Origin: Burkholderia sp. SRS-46
GTDB lineage: Bacteria; Pseudomonadota; Gammaproteobacteria; Burkholderiales; Burkholderiaceae
Direction: 5' to 3'
NCBI RefSeq assembly: GCF_004343775.1
Contig: NZ_PTXL01000002.1
Location: forward strand, 434,001 to 498,000
Length of the DNA: 64,000 nt
This document shows positions 27,915 through 37,624 of this stretch, piece after piece. The first letter of the stretch is position 1. The number at the start of each line of letters is the position of its first letter. The translations under genes and the position numbers were made by a program. The notes below the pieces were generated by a model. That model was not told the DNA's origin. It did no database searches and worked only from the letters and a program-made list of their open reading frames with translations.

Positions 27915-29033
27915 ATGACTAGTGACACCACGCGAAGCCCCGGCGACTACGGCGACACGCCCGCCGCGGACGGCGCGGACGCGGCGCTCGAAGCCGCGCG
28001 CAAGACGCTGCAGAACCCGCCGGCCACCGACGTGCCGGCGATGGTGCTGCTCGTCGACGACCAGGCGTTCGTCGCCGAGGCGGTGCGGCGCGCGCTCGCC
28101 GACGAGGAGCGCATCGACTTTCACTACTGCACGCGCTCGGACGATGCGATGACCACGGCGATCGAGACGCGGCCGACCGTGATCCTGCAGGATCTCGTGA
28201 TGCCCGGCACCGACGGGCTGAGCCTCGTGAAGGCGTACCGCGCGAACCCGGCGACCCGCGACGTGCCGATCATCGTGCTATCGACGAAGGAGGAGCCGAT
28301 GATCAAGAGCGCCGCGTTCGCCGCCGGCGCGAACGACTACCTCGTGAAGCTGCCGGACCGGATCGAGCTGGTCGCGCGGATCCGCTACCACTCGCGCTCG
28401 TACGTGAACCTGCTGCAGCGCGACGAGGCATATCGCGCGCTGCGGCAATCGCAGCAGCACCTGCTGGAAGCGAACCTCGAGCTGCGGCGCCTCACGCACT
28501 CGGACGGCCTCACCGGGCTGTCGAACCGCCGCTATCTCGACGAATACCTGGACGCCGAATGGCGGCGTAGCGCGCGCGATCGCACCGAGCTGTCGCTGCT
28601 GATGATCGACGTCGACAACTTCAAGCTGTACAACGACACGTACGGCCACGTGTCGGGCGACGACGTGCTCAAGCAGGTCGCGTCGACCGTCGAGCGCTGT
28701 CTCGGCCGGCCCGGCGATCTGGCGGCGCGCTTCGGCGGCGAGGAATTCGCGGTGGTGCTGCCGGGCACGTCGCCGGGTGGCGTGCGCCTGCTGGCCGAGA
28801 AGATCCGCCTCTCGATCGAGGCGCTGAAGCTGGAGCACGCGCATTCGTCGACGGGCCGCTTCGTGACGATCAGCATCGGCGGCGCGGGCTTCGTGCCGTC
28901 GGCCGAGACACCGGCGACGTCGCTGATCGAGGCCGCGGACCGCGCGCTGTACCGCGCGAAGCGCGACGGCAAGAACCGCGTGGTGATCGGCGCGGCCGCG
29001 CGCACGGACACCGAAGGCGGGCAGCCGGCCTGA
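27915..29033 (+). CDS. wspR: Response-regulator diguanylate cyclase
   Basis: Output of the Wsp system: a receiver-GGDEF protein of 372 residues that makes cyclic di-GMP when phosphorylated. The receiver shows LLVDDQAF and the acceptor Asp in VILQDLVMPGTDG. A helical stalk (RQSQQHLLEANLELRRL) connects to the cyclase, with LTHSDGLTGLSNRRYLD and the active-site RFGGEEF. The inhibitory I-site RPGD stands five residues before GGEEF, so product inhibition should operate. An N-terminal extension of about 40 residues is acidic and low in complexity. With wspE frameshifted, this protein may lack its phosphodonor in this strain. Confidence 0.93.
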   Translation: MTSDTTRSPGDYGDTPAADGADAALEAARKTLQNPPATDVPAMVLLVDDQAFVAEAVRRALADEERIDFHYCTRSDDAMTTAIETRPTVILQDLVMPGTDGLSLVKAYRANPATRDVPIIVLSTKEEPMIKSAAFAAGANDYLVKLPDRIELVARIRYHSRSYVNLLQRDEAYRALRQSQQHLLEANLELRRLTHSDGLTGLSNRRYLDEYLDAEWRRSARDRTELSLLMIDVDNFKLYNDTYGHVSGDDVLKQVASTVERCLGRPGDLAARFGGEEFAVVLPGTSPGGVRLLAEKIRLSIEALKLEHAHSSTGRFVTISIGGAGFVPSAETPATSLIEAADRALYRAKRDGKNRVVIGAAARTDTEGGQPA

Positions 29034-29041
29034 CGCGCGGG

Positions 29042-31294
29042 TCAGGACACGGCGGCAAGCCGGCGCGCGTAGTCGGCCGGCTCCAGCGGATGGCTGAACA
29101 GGTAGCCCTGCTGCTGGTCGCAGCCGATCTGCCGCAGGAACGACGACTGCGCCTCGGTCTCGACGCCTTCGGCCGTGACCGTCATCCCGAGCGAATGCGC
29201 CATCGCGACCACGGCCTGCGTGATCGCGACCGCGTCCCGGTGCTCCGGCACGCCCGACACGAACGAGCGGTCGACCTTCAGGTTGTGCAGCGGAAAGCGC
29301 TTCAGGTAGGACAGCGACGAATAGCCGGTGCCGAAGTCGTCGACCGAGATCCGCACGTTCATCGCCGTGAGCGCCTTGAGCATCGGCAGCACGGTGTCGG
29401 TGTCGTACATCAGCAGCCCTTCGGTGATCTCGAGCGCCAGCGCGCTCGGGTCGAGCCCCGCCTGCTCGAGGCAGCGGCCGACCGATTCGACGAGCCCGTC
29501 GTGGAACTGCCGCGGCGACAGGTTGACGGCCATCATCAGGTCGGGCGCGATCGTGCGGCGCCATTCGGCCGCCTGCCGGCACGCGGTTTCGAGCACCCAC
29601 TGGCCGATCGCGACGATGAGCCCCGTGTCTTCCGCGACCGGAATGAATTCCGCCGGCGACAACGGCCCGAGCTCGGGGCTCGTCCAGCGCAGCAGCGCCT
29701 CGGCGCCGACCGTGCGCCCGTCGCGGCCGTCGACGACGGGCTGGTACGCGAGCCGCAGCGCGTTGGACGCGAGCGCGCGGCGCAGCGACTGTTCGATCGC
29801 GAAGCGGCGCTGCAGCCGCAGGTTCAATTGCGCGGTGAAGAACGTGAAGCAGTTGCGCCCGCGCTGCTTCGCGTCGTACATCGCGGAATCGGCGTTGCGC
29901 ATCAGCGTCGCGGCATCGTCGCCGTCGCGCGGCGCGAGGCTGATGCCGATCGACACGCCGAGGTAATACTCGTTGTCCGCGACCGCGAACGGCCGCGCGA
30001 TCGCATCGGTCACCCGCCGCGCGAGCGCCGCGAGATCGTCCGGCGCGTCGTAGTCGTCGACCAGGATCACGAACTCGTCGCCGCCGACGCGCGTCAGCGC
30101 GTGCCGTTCGCCGACGCAGGCCGCGAGCCGCTCGGCCACGCTGCGCAGCAGCGCGTCGCCCGCATCGTGGCCGGCCGTGTCGTTGACCTTCTTGAAGCCG
30201 TCGAGATCGATGAACAGGATCGCGACGCGCGCGGCGCCGGCCGCTTCGTCGCGCGCGTCGAACAGCTCGCGCATCCGGTCCGCGAGCCAGCGGCGGTTGT
30301 AGAGGCCCGTCAGCGCATCGCGCGTCGCGAGGTAGCGCAGCTGCTGCTGCGCCTCGCGCACCGGGCCCACGTCGTTGAACGACACCAGCACCGAATCGGC
30401 CTGCGTCTCACCCGGCCGGACGATCGGCACCGCGTTGCCGCACACCCAAATCACGTCGCCGTCGGCGAGGCCGAGGCCGACCGTGTAGCCGACGTGCGGC
30501 ACGCCGGTCGCGAGCGCGCGCCGGTTCGGCCAGTCGTCCGGCGCGATCGGCGTGCCGTCCTCGTGGAGCTCGTGCCGGATCACGGTCGACAGGTGGCAGC
30601 CGACAAGGCTGCCCTGCGCGCGCAGCATCCGGTTCGCGCTCGGGTTGCTCGCGGCGATGGTGCCATCGCGCGCGACGACGAGGATTCCTTCGTTGAGGCT
30701 GTTGACGACGATCCGGTGATGCTCCTCGCTGCGTGCGAGCTGCCGCGCGATGCGGTCCTGGTGCACCGCGAGCCCGACGCTGTTGCCGATGTCGCGCAGC
30801 AGCGCCGTCTCCTCGTCGGTCGGCCGGCGCGGCGTGCGATGGTAGACCGCGAACGCGCCGAGCACCGCGCCCGCTTCGTCCTGGAACGGCACCGACCAGC
30901 ATGCGCGCAGGCCGAGCGGCAGCGCGAGGCCCTTGTAGGCATCCCACAGCGGATCGGTGGCGATATCCTCGACCGCGACCATGCGGCGCTCGTACATCGC
31001 GGTGCCGCACGACCCGGCGACGGGGCCGATCGTCGCGCCGTCGATCGCCGCGCTGTAATGGCCCGGCAGCGACGGCGCGGCGCCGACGCGGATGTGCACG
31101 CCGTCGTCGTCGAGCAGCAGGATCGTGCACGACGCGCCCGCGCCGAGCAGCGCCTCGGCGCGCCGGCACACTTCCGCGAGCAGTTCCGGCAGCGGCGTGT
31201 TGCGCGTGATCAGGCGCAGCACGCTCTGCTCGGACGCGAGCACTTCGGCTGCGAGGCCTAGGCTGTAGCGAGGGCTTTGCGGTGAGGTATCCAA
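29042..31294 (-). CDS. GAF-PAS-GGDEF-EAL cyclic di-GMP enzyme
   Basis: A 750-residue soluble sensor enzyme. The order is GAF (about residues 20-170), PAS (about 185-300), GGDEF (about 315-480, with LTRVGGDEFVIL) and EAL (about 490-745). The EAL domain keeps the catalytic set: AEALLRW, NLSPRQF, LEITEGLLM, DDFGTGYSSL, KVDRSF and TAEGVET, so phosphodiesterase activity is likely. The GGDEF active site is also intact, but no RxxD I-site is seen. It converges on wspR with only 8 nt between the stops. A small inverted repeat CCTGAC/GTCAGG spans both stop codons. Confidence 0.92.
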   Translation of the reverse strand: MDTSPQSPRYSLGLAAEVLASEQSVLRLITRNTPLPELLAEVCRRAEALLGAGASCTILLLDDDGVHIRVGAAPSLPGHYSAAIDGATIGPVAGSCGTAMYERRMVAVEDIATDPLWDAYKGLALPLGLRACWSVPFQDEAGAVLGAFAVYHRTPRRPTDEETALLRDIGNSVGLAVHQDRIARQLARSEEHHRIVVNSLNEGILVVARDGTIAASNPSANRMLRAQGSLVGCHLSTVIRHELHEDGTPIAPDDWPNRRALATGVPHVGYTVGLGLADGDVIWVCGNAVPIVRPGETQADSVLVSFNDVGPVREAQQQLRYLATRDALTGLYNRRWLADRMRELFDARDEAAGAARVAILFIDLDGFKKVNDTAGHDAGDALLRSVAERLAACVGERHALTRVGGDEFVILVDDYDAPDDLAALARRVTDAIARPFAVADNEYYLGVSIGISLAPRDGDDAATLMRNADSAMYDAKQRGRNCFTFFTAQLNLRLQRRFAIEQSLRRALASNALRLAYQPVVDGRDGRTVGAEALLRWTSPELGPLSPAEFIPVAEDTGLIVAIGQWVLETACRQAAEWRRTIAPDLMMAVNLSPRQFHDGLVESVGRCLEQAGLDPSALALEITEGLLMYDTDTVLPMLKALTAMNVRISVDDFGTGYSSLSYLKRFPLHNLKVDRSFVSGVPEHRDAVAITQAVVAMAHSLGMTVTAEGVETEAQSSFLRQIGCDQQQGYLFSHPLEPADYARRLAAVS

Positions 31295-31651
31295 GTGAAA
31301 CCTGCCCGTCCGTGTTCGATCGCGCCTGGGGCGCCTGATTCGTTATCGTGTAATCGCGCCGCTTTCTTCATCCGGGTTAACGCCGAGGTTCGGCGCAGCC
31401 GGACGGACGCCGTGCGGGCGTCGTGCCGCTACATTTAACACTAATCAGATGTACGCAGCATGCTGAATTGCATAGGGAGTTGCACGGGACGGGGTGGTTC
31501 GAGGGGGTCAACTAACGCGGTGATCGTTGCGCAGTGCGAAGCAGCCGCGCTGTAAGGCATTTGTCGACTTGCAATGTGCGTCGATACGTCGGCGGCGATC
31601 GGTTTTCGCGACAACCGTGTGGCACCGACCGGCCACCGAGGCAATCGGCCC

Positions 31652-31673
31652 CGCCCGGCACGCGTGCCGGGCG
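31652..31673. repeat. 22-bp perfect palindrome
   Basis: CGCCCGGCACG is followed immediately by its exact reverse complement. It lies in the middle of a gene-free gap, more than 200 nt from any gene, so it is not simply the terminator of an annotated gene. Confidence 0.6.
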
Positions 31674-31836
31674 CGAAGCCGTCAGCGTGTACGCGAATCA
31701 ACCGGTGTGACGCGGCTCGTCATAATGCGGTCGTAGCCGCCGGTCGTCGTCATGGCGCCACGAAGCGTGGCCGCGCGAGCGACGGCGCATCCATTCGTAT
31801 TCGACATCGCACGAAGCGAGCGGCGCGTTGCCGCAT

Positions 31837-31865
31837 GGGGCCCGGGCTTGCGCAACACGGGCCCC
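31837..31865 (-). terminator. Hairpin downstream of the J-domain gene
   Basis: GGGGCCCG (31837-31844) pairs with CGGGCCCC (31858-31865) around a 13-nt loop, 9 nt beyond the stop of the minus-strand J-domain gene. It has no T tract. Confidence 0.45.
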
Positions 31866-31874
31866 CTCCGGAGC

Positions 31875-32492
31875 TCACTGACGCAGCCCGAACACGCCAT
31901 GCCACAAGGTGCTGAAAAAATCCGCGTGCGCGCGTTCATCGCTCCGCCGGGCGTCATGCTTCAGCGTATCCGGCGCTTGTTCGTCCGGAGTCGACGCCGC
32001 CTGTTTCGCCTGCTCATCGTCCGCCGGCGCCGGCTCGTCGCGCTCCGCGTCCCGGGCAGCGTCCGGCTGACGCGACGCATGCAGCGCGACCACGCTGTTC
32101 GCAATCTGTTCGGCGAGCGACGCTTCGCAATCGCGGCCGAGCAACACGCCGAACACGACGTCGCGGTTGTGCCCCTGCTCGGCGAAGCGCATCGCCAGTG
32201 CCACGAGCTCCGCGTATTGCGCGTCGCGCTCGGCCTGCCTGCGCTCCTCTTCCTCGCGCAGGCGCGCGTGGCGGCGCATCTCCTCCGCATAGACGGTGTC
32301 GTACACACGGCGCTGCGCGGGGTCCGAGAGAATCGCGTAAGCCTCGTTGATCTCCTGGAAGCGCGCGTGCGCGGCGTCGCACCCGACGTTGCGGTCGGGA
32401 TGCGCTTTCATCGCGGCGCGCCGGTAGCCGCGCTTGATTTCCGCGTCGGTGGCATCCTCCGCCACACCAAGCAATTCGTACAAGGTCGTCAT
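31875..32492 (-). CDS. J-domain (DnaJ-like) protein
   Basis: A 205-residue co-chaperone-like protein. Residues 1-70 form a J-domain ([20 protein letters not shown]) with the HPD motif in AMKAHPDRN, needed to stimulate the Hsp70 ATPase. No Gly/Phe region, zinc finger or substrate-binding domain of full DnaJ follows. Instead there is a charged helical segment ([20 protein letters not shown]), an Ala-rich middle and an acidic tail ending [14 protein letters not shown], which could touch a membrane or client. It is a type III J-protein with unknown client. Confidence 0.85.
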   Translation of the reverse strand: MTTLYELLGVAEDATDAEIKRGYRRAAMKAHPDRNVGCDAAHARFQEINEAYAILSDPAQRRVYDTVYAEEMRRHARLREEEERRQAERDAQYAELVALAMRFAEQGHNRDVVFGVLLGRDCEASLAEQIANSVVALHASRQPDAARDAERDEPAPADDEQAKQAASTPDEQAPDTLKHDARRSDERAHADFFSTLWHGVFGLRQ

Positions 32493-32582
32493 TGCAGAGA
32501 CCGGGTGAGAGTCGGATCGCGTCGATCCTAGCATGTCAATACAGCGCCCGCGTGTCGCGGGGGCACACGCAGAACACCCGGC

Positions 32583-33542
32583 CTAATCCGGCGCCCCGAC
32601 GAACCGCATCGCCCCCGATTCCCCCGCCAGCAACGCCCGATTCGCGTCCGCCGCCGCCCGCAGGTAGTCCCACAGCGCCGTCACCCGCCGCAGCTTGCGC
32701 AAATCCTCCCGGCACGTCAGCCAGAAGCACCGCGTGACGGTCACCTCGTCCGGCAGCACCGGCACGAGCGCCGGCTGCTGCGCGGCGATGAAGCACGGCA
32801 GGATCGCGAGCCCGCCGCCCTGCAGCGCCGCGAAATACTGTGCGATCACACTCGTCGTCCGCAACCCGGCCGTCGCGCCGGGCACCGCGCGTTCCAGATA
32901 CAGCAGTTCGCTGCTGAACGCCAGATCGTCGACGTAGCTGATGAACGTGTGCGCGGCAAGATCGCCGACGCCCTCAATCGGCGCATGGTTCGCCAGATAC
33001 ACCTGCGTCGCATACAGCCGCAACTGGTAATCGCATAGTTTGGTGCACACATAGGGCCCGCGATCGGGCCGCTCGAGGGTGATCGCGAGATCGGCCTCGC
33101 GCTTCGGCAGGCTCACGAAGTGCGGCACCGGCAGCAGGTCCACCGTCACGTGCGGGTGCGCCGCGCGGAACTGCGCCAGCTGCGGCGCCAGGAAGAAACA
33201 CCCGAAGCCTTCCGTCGACCCGATCCGCACGTGCCCGGACAACGCATGCCCCGTATTCGCGACCTGGTCGCACGCCGACTGCACCGTCGTCTCCATCGCG
33301 TCCGCATACGCGACGAGCCGCTGCCCTTCCGCGGTCAGCGTGAAGCCGCCCGAGCGCGACTTGTCGAACAGCAGCGTGCCCATCGCCTCCTCCAGCGCGC
33401 GGATGCGCCGGGCGACGGTCGTATAGTCGACGCCGAGCCGCTTCGCGGCGCCGCTCGCGCGCTGCGTGCGCGCGACTTCGAGGAAGAACCGCAGGTCGTC
33501 CCAGTTCAGGTTGCCGGAAACCGGCTCGGGATGGTGTCGCAT
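32583..33542 (-). CDS. LysR-type regulator, divergent from the MFS-mmsAB operon
   Basis: LysR regulator of 319 residues. The HTH covers LNWDDLRFFLEVARTQRASG and GVDYTTVARRIRALEEAMG; the effector domain follows from about residue 100. The leading WDDLRFFLEVA form is common in the branch that regulates single neighbouring catabolic operons. It is divergent from a transporter and mmsA-mmsB, with a perfect 20-bp palindrome in the shared gap, so it probably controls 3-hydroxyisobutyrate or valine use. MmsR of Pseudomonas is an AraC protein, so this control differs. Confidence 0.88.
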   Translation of the reverse strand: MRHHPEPVSGNLNWDDLRFFLEVARTQRASGAAKRLGVDYTTVARRIRALEEAMGTLLFDKSRSGGFTLTAEGQRLVAYADAMETTVQSACDQVANTGHALSGHVRIGSTEGFGCFFLAPQLAQFRAAHPHVTVDLLPVPHFVSLPKREADLAITLERPDRGPYVCTKLCDYQLRLYATQVYLANHAPIEGVGDLAAHTFISYVDDLAFSSELLYLERAVPGATAGLRTTSVIAQYFAALQGGGLAILPCFIAAQQPALVPVLPDEVTVTRCFWLTCREDLRKLRRVTALWDYLRAAADANRALLAGESGAMRFVGAPD

Positions 33543-33583
33543 CGTCGGAAAGGCGGGTTGGCAAGGTCTCCGGGCCGGCCGTC

Positions 33584-33603
33584 GATATGCAAATTTGCAT
33601 ATC
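33584..33603. promoter_or_regulatory. 20-bp perfect palindrome, probable LysR operator
   Basis: GATATGCAAATTTGCATATC reads the same on both strands. It lies 41 bp from the LysR start and about 95 bp from the transporter start in the divergent gap. Its A+T richness stands out from the surrounding sequence. Confidence 0.6.
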
Positions 33604-33698
33604 CAACCGGTTTCTTTATCGGTACTCCATGAATCTGCGCATAACTATACTCGACCACGACCTGCGGACTACGAGCCGCGGCACATCCAGGAGACAGC

Positions 33699-35018
33699 AT
33701 GCAGACGCGATCCACCCTTGACGAACACGCGGCGATGGCGGCCCCGGCGCCCCAGCGCACCGCGAAGGACTACCTGCTGGCCGGCTGGGCCAGCATGGCC
33801 GGCACGACGATCGAGTGGTACGACTTCTTCCTGTACGGCACCGCCGCCGCGCTCGTGTTCAACCGCATCTTCTTCCCGTCGCTCGACCCCGTCGTCGGCA
33901 CGCTCGCCGCGTTCGGCACGTTCGCGGTCGGCTTCATCGGCCGGCCGATGGGCGGCATCGTGTTCGGCCATTTCGGCGACCGCCTCGGCCGCAAGTCGAT
34001 GCTGATGATCACGCTGCTGCTGATGGGCGTGCCGAGCATGATCATCGGGCTGATCCCGTCGTACGACAGCATCGGCTACTGGTCGGCCGTGCTGCTGATC
34101 GCGATGCGCTTCCTGCAGGGCATGGCGGTGGGCGGCGAATGGGGCGGCGCGGTGCTGATGGCGGTCGAACATGCGCCCGCCGGCCGCAAGGGGTTGTTCG
34201 GCAGCCTGCCGCAGACGGGCGTCGGCCTCGGCCTGATCCTGTCGTCGGTCGCGATGACCGCGGTGGCAGCGCTGCCCGACGCCGACATGCTGTCGTGGGG
34301 CTGGCGCATCCCGTTCCTCGCGAGCATCGCGCTCGTCGGCCTCGGCTGGTTCATCCGCGCGAAGGTGCCTGAGTCACCGGACTTCGAGCAGATGAAGCAC
34401 CAGGGCAAGGCCGAGAAATCGCCGGTGATCGCGGCGATCCGCCGGCATCCGCGCGAAGTGCTGACGATCGTCGGCGCGCGCGCCGCCGAGAACACCTGGT
34501 TCTACATGGTCGTCACCTTCGCGCTCGCGTACGCGACCCAGCAGCTGAAGCTGCCGAAGGCCGACATGCTGCATGCGATCACGGCCGGCGCGGTGCTGTC
34601 GCTCGTGACGATGCCGCTGTGCGGCCACCTGAGCGACCGCATCGGCCAGCGCCGCATGTTCGCGTTCGGCCTCGTGCTGATGTGCGCGTTCGTCGCGCCG
34701 TTCTTCATGCTGCTCGGCACGCAGCAGACGGCGCTCGCGTGGTGGGCGATCGTACTCGGCCTCGGCGTCGTGTTCCCGATCCTGTACGCGCCGGAATCGC
34801 TGCTGTTCGCGAGGCAGTTTCCCGCGGAAATCCGCTACAGCGGCATCTCGCTGTCGGTGCAGCTCGCCGGCGTGCTCGGCGGCGGCTTCGCGCCGATGAT
34901 CGCGACCTCGCTGCTCAAGGCCGGCGGCGGCCAGCCGCACTACGTGATCGCGTATCTCGTCGGGCTCGGCGTGTTCGCGCTGGTCTGCACGATGCTGATG
35001 CGCGACCCGCGCAGCTGA
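33699..35018 (+). CDS. MFS transporter, metabolite:H+ symporter (MHS) family
   Basis: A 439-residue inner-membrane transporter with about 12 hydrophobic segments. The N-terminal [15 protein letters not shown] and the loop [14 protein letters not shown] are signatures of the MHS group (ShiA, ProP, KgtP relatives), and [19 protein letters not shown] is the typical fifth-region motif. The start at 33699 has AGGAGA upstream. It is the first gene of an operon with mmsA and mmsB, so uptake of 3-hydroxyisobutyrate, a branched-chain acid or a related carboxylate is likely; the substrate is inferred from neighbours only. Confidence 0.9.
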   Translation: MQTRSTLDEHAAMAAPAPQRTAKDYLLAGWASMAGTTIEWYDFFLYGTAAALVFNRIFFPSLDPVVGTLAAFGTFAVGFIGRPMGGIVFGHFGDRLGRKSMLMITLLLMGVPSMIIGLIPSYDSIGYWSAVLLIAMRFLQGMAVGGEWGGAVLMAVEHAPAGRKGLFGSLPQTGVGLGLILSSVAMTAVAALPDADMLSWGWRIPFLASIALVGLGWFIRAKVPESPDFEQMKHQGKAEKSPVIAAIRRHPREVLTIVGARAAENTWFYMVVTFALAYATQQLKLPKADMLHAITAGAVLSLVTMPLCGHLSDRIGQRRMFAFGLVLMCAFVAPFFMLLGTQQTALAWWAIVLGLGVVFPILYAPESLLFARQFPAEIRYSGISLSVQLAGVLGGGFAPMIATSLLKAGGGQPHYVIAYLVGLGVFALVCTMLMRDPRS

Positions 35019-35110
35019 TTCCTTTCATTCAGATCGTCCGCCGGCCGGCGCCTCTGCGCGCCGGGCGCGGGCGCCCCTTTGTCGTCGCTTCACCGTTTCG
35101 GAGATTTTCC

Positions 35111-36637
35111 ATGAACGCTGCCGTACCCCAGACCACCCTCGCCCTGCCCACCGCCCGGCTGCTGATCGACGGCCAGTTCGTCGAATCGCAAAGCGCCGAA
35201 TGGGGCGACATCGTCAACCCCGCGACGCAGGAAGTGATCGGCCGCGTGCCGTACGCGACCGTCGACGAGGTCGACGCCGCGATCGCGTCCGCGCAGCGCG
35301 CGTTCCAGACCTGGAAGACGACGCCGATCGGCGCGCGCATGCGCATCATGCTGAAGTTCCAGGACCTGGTGCGCCAGAACCTCGAGCGCATCGCGAAGAC
35401 GCTGACGGCCGAACAGGGCAAGACGCTGCCCGACGCGCAGGGCGACATCTTCCGCGGCCTCGAAGTAGTCGAGCATGCGTGCTCGATCGGCACGCTGCAG
35501 CTCGGCGAATTCGCGGAGAACGTCGCGGGCGGCGTGGATACGTACACGCTGCGCCAGCCGATCGGCGTGTGCGCAGGCATCACGCCGTTCAACTTCCCCG
35601 GCATGATCCCGCTGTGGATGTTCCCGATGGCGATCGTGTGCGGCAACACGTTCGTGCTGAAGCCGTCCGAGCAGGATCCGCTGTCGACGATGCAGCTCGT
35701 CGAACTCGCGATCGAGGCCGGCGTGCCGAAGGGCGTGCTGAACGTCGTGCACGGCGGCAAGGTCGCGGTCGACCGGCTGTGCACGCATCCGGACGTGAAG
35801 GCGATCTCGTTCGTCGGCTCCACGCGCGTCGGCACGCACGTGTACAACCTCGGCAGCGAGCACGGCAAGCGCGTGCAGTCGATGATGGGCGCGAAGAACC
35901 ACGCGGTGGTGCTGCCCGACGCGCATCGCGAGCAGTCGATCAACGCGCTGGTCGGCGCCGGCTTCGGCGCGGCGGGCCAGCGCTGCATGGCGACGTCGGT
36001 CGTCGTGCTGGTCGGCGCCGCGCGCGACTGGCTGCCCGACCTCGTCGAGAAGGCGAAGCTGCTGAAGGTGAACGCCGGCCACGAGCCCGGCACCGACGTC
36101 GGCCCGGTGGTGTCGAAGGCCGCGCATGCGCGCGTCACGCGGCTGATCGACGAAGGCGTAAAGGCCGGCGCGACGCTCCTGCTCGACGGCCGCGACGTGA
36201 AGGTGCCCGGCTACGAGCAGGGCAACTTCGTCGGCCCGACGATCTTCTCCGGCGTGACGACCGACATGTCGATCTACACCGAGGAAATCTTCGGGCCGGT
36301 GGTGGTCGTGCTCGAGGCGGACACGCTCGACGAAGCGATCGCGCTCGTCAACCGCAACCCGATGGGCAACGGCGTGGGCCTGTTCACGCAGAGCGGCGCG
36401 GCGGCACGCAAGTTCCAGAGCGAGATCGACGTCGGCCAGGTCGGCATCAACATCCCGATCCCGGTGCCGGTGCCCTACTTCAGCTTCACCGGCTCGCGCG
36501 GCTCGAAGCTCGGCGATCTCGGCCCGTACGGCAAGCAGGTCGTGCAGTTCTACACGCAGACGAAAACCGTCACCGCGCGCTGGTTCGACGACGACGCCAC
36601 GGCGGGCGGCGTCAACACCACGATCGCCTTGCGCTGA
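35111..36637 (+). CDS. mmsA: Methylmalonate-semialdehyde dehydrogenase (CoA-acylating)
   Basis: Aldehyde dehydrogenase of 508 residues that converts methylmalonate semialdehyde to propionyl-CoA in valine degradation. Family-specific features are [33 protein letters not shown] and [14 protein letters not shown], where the usual general-base Glu is replaced by Asn as in CoA-acylating MmsA. The nucleophile lies in [11 protein letters not shown]. The C-terminal [19 protein letters not shown] is also diagnostic. The ATG at 35111 has GGAG upstream. It is followed 32 nt later by mmsB. Confidence 0.95.
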   Translation: MNAAVPQTTLALPTARLLIDGQFVESQSAEWGDIVNPATQEVIGRVPYATVDEVDAAIASAQRAFQTWKTTPIGARMRIMLKFQDLVRQNLERIAKTLTAEQGKTLPDAQGDIFRGLEVVEHACSIGTLQLGEFAENVAGGVDTYTLRQPIGVCAGITPFNFPGMIPLWMFPMAIVCGNTFVLKPSEQDPLSTMQLVELAIEAGVPKGVLNVVHGGKVAVDRLCTHPDVKAISFVGSTRVGTHVYNLGSEHGKRVQSMMGAKNHAVVLPDAHREQSINALVGAGFGAAGQRCMATSVVVLVGAARDWLPDLVEKAKLLKVNAGHEPGTDVGPVVSKAAHARVTRLIDEGVKAGATLLLDGRDVKVPGYEQGNFVGPTIFSGVTTDMSIYTEEIFGPVVVVLEADTLDEAIALVNRNPMGNGVGLFTQSGAAARKFQSEIDVGQVGINIPIPVPVPYFSFTGSRGSKLGDLGPYGKQVVQFYTQTKTVTARWFDDDATAGGVNTTIALR

Positions 36638-36669
36638 CGGCCAGGTCCGGTCGATACGGAGAACACATC

Positions 36670-37566
36670 ATGGAAATCGCATTCATCGGGCTCGGCAACA
36701 TGGGCGGCCCCATGGCCGCCAACCTGCTCAAGGCCGGCCACGCGCTGACGGTGTTCGACCTCGACGCGCGCGCCGTCGACACCGCCGTGCGCGCGGGCGC
36801 GACGGCGGCCGGCTCGCCGCGCGACGCGGCGGCTCGCGCATCGGTCGTGATCACGATGCTGCCGGCCGCGCAGCACGTGCGCGGCGTCTACCTCGACGAC
36901 GACGGCGTGCTCGCGGGCGCGCGCGCCGGCGCGACGCTGATCGACTGCAGCACGATCGATCCCGGCACGGTGCGCGCGGTGGCCGAAGCGGCCGCGCGGC
37001 GCGACCTGCCGTTCGCCGACGCGCCCGTCTCGGGCGGCACCGGCGGCGCCCAGGCCGGCACGCTGACCTTCATGGTCGGCACGGATGCCGCGCTGTTCGA
37101 ACGCATCCGCCCGGTGCTGCTCGACATGGGCAAGAACGTCGTGCACTGCGGCGGCGCCGGCACCGGGCAGATCGCGAAGATCTGCAACAACCTGCTGCTC
37201 GGCATCTCGATGATGGGCGTGTCGGAGGCGATGGCGCTGGGCGCCGCGCTCGGCATCGAGCCGGCCGTGCTGGCCGGCATCATCAACACGTCGACCGGGC
37301 GCTGCTGGAGTTCCGACGCGTACAACCCGTATCCGGGCGTCAGCGACACCGCGCCCGCCGCGCGCGGCTACTCGGGCGGCTTCGCCGCGAACCTGATGCT
37401 GAAGGATCTCGGGCTGGCGACCGAAGCCGCGCGGCACGCACGCCAGCCGGTGTGGATGGGCGCGCTCGCGCAGCAGCTCTATCAGTCGATGAGCCAGCAG
37501 GGGCTGGGCGGGCTGGATTTCTCGGCGTGCGTGAAGCTGTATGAGGGGCAGGCGTCCGGCGCATGA
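36670..37566 (+). CDS. mmsB: 3-hydroxyisobutyrate dehydrogenase
   Basis: NAD-dependent beta-hydroxyacid dehydrogenase of 298 residues, oxidising 3-hydroxyisobutyrate to methylmalonate semialdehyde for MmsA. The Rossmann motif is AFIGLGNMGGPMAANLLKAG. The substrate motif DAPVSGGTGGAQAGTL and the catalytic lysine region GQIAKICNNLLLG (Lys in the KxxxN arrangement) are intact, and the cofactor-end motif MLKDLGLA is present. GGAG lies 9 nt before the ATG. The gene ends in a pair of strong hairpins. Confidence 0.95.
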   Translation: MEIAFIGLGNMGGPMAANLLKAGHALTVFDLDARAVDTAVRAGATAAGSPRDAAARASVVITMLPAAQHVRGVYLDDDGVLAGARAGATLIDCSTIDPGTVRAVAEAAARRDLPFADAPVSGGTGGAQAGTLTFMVGTDAALFERIRPVLLDMGKNVVHCGGAGTGQIAKICNNLLLGISMMGVSEAMALGAALGIEPAVLAGIINTSTGRCWSSDAYNPYPGVSDTAPAARGYSGGFAANLMLKDLGLATEAARHARQPVWMGALAQQLYQSMSQQGLGGLDFSACVKLYEGQASGA

Positions 37567-37585
37567 CGTTGCGCCGGACGAAGCG

Positions 37586-37617
37586 CGCCGGCGGCGCCTG
37601 ACACGGCGCCGCCGGCG
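37586..37617. terminator. Bidirectional terminator after mmsB
   Basis: A perfect 13-bp stem CGCCGGCGGCGCC (37586-37598) / GGCGCCGCCGGCG (37605-37617) with loop TGACAC. A second 9-bp hairpin GTCCGGCGC/GCGCCGGAC (37554-37579) overlaps the mmsB stop. It lies between convergent mmsB and the lipoprotein gene. Confidence 0.65.
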
Positions 37618-37624
37618 GCAATGC

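Larger units (their letters stand above)
31295..31874. other. Gene-free gap with a perfect palindrome and a hairpin
   Basis: A 580-nt stretch between the GGDEF-EAL gene (its 5' side) and the J-domain gene (its 3' side). Short open frames exist on both strands but none has a ribosome site or recognisable product. It contains the 22-bp palindrome and the terminator-like hairpin listed separately. The A+T-richer part around 31430-31630 could hold the promoter of the GGDEF-EAL gene or a small RNA. Confidence 0.4.

Noticed and set aside
31441..31957. Four small overlapping open frames in the gap before the J-domain gene
   Set aside because: They lie on both strands, lack ribosome sites and have no recognisable product.
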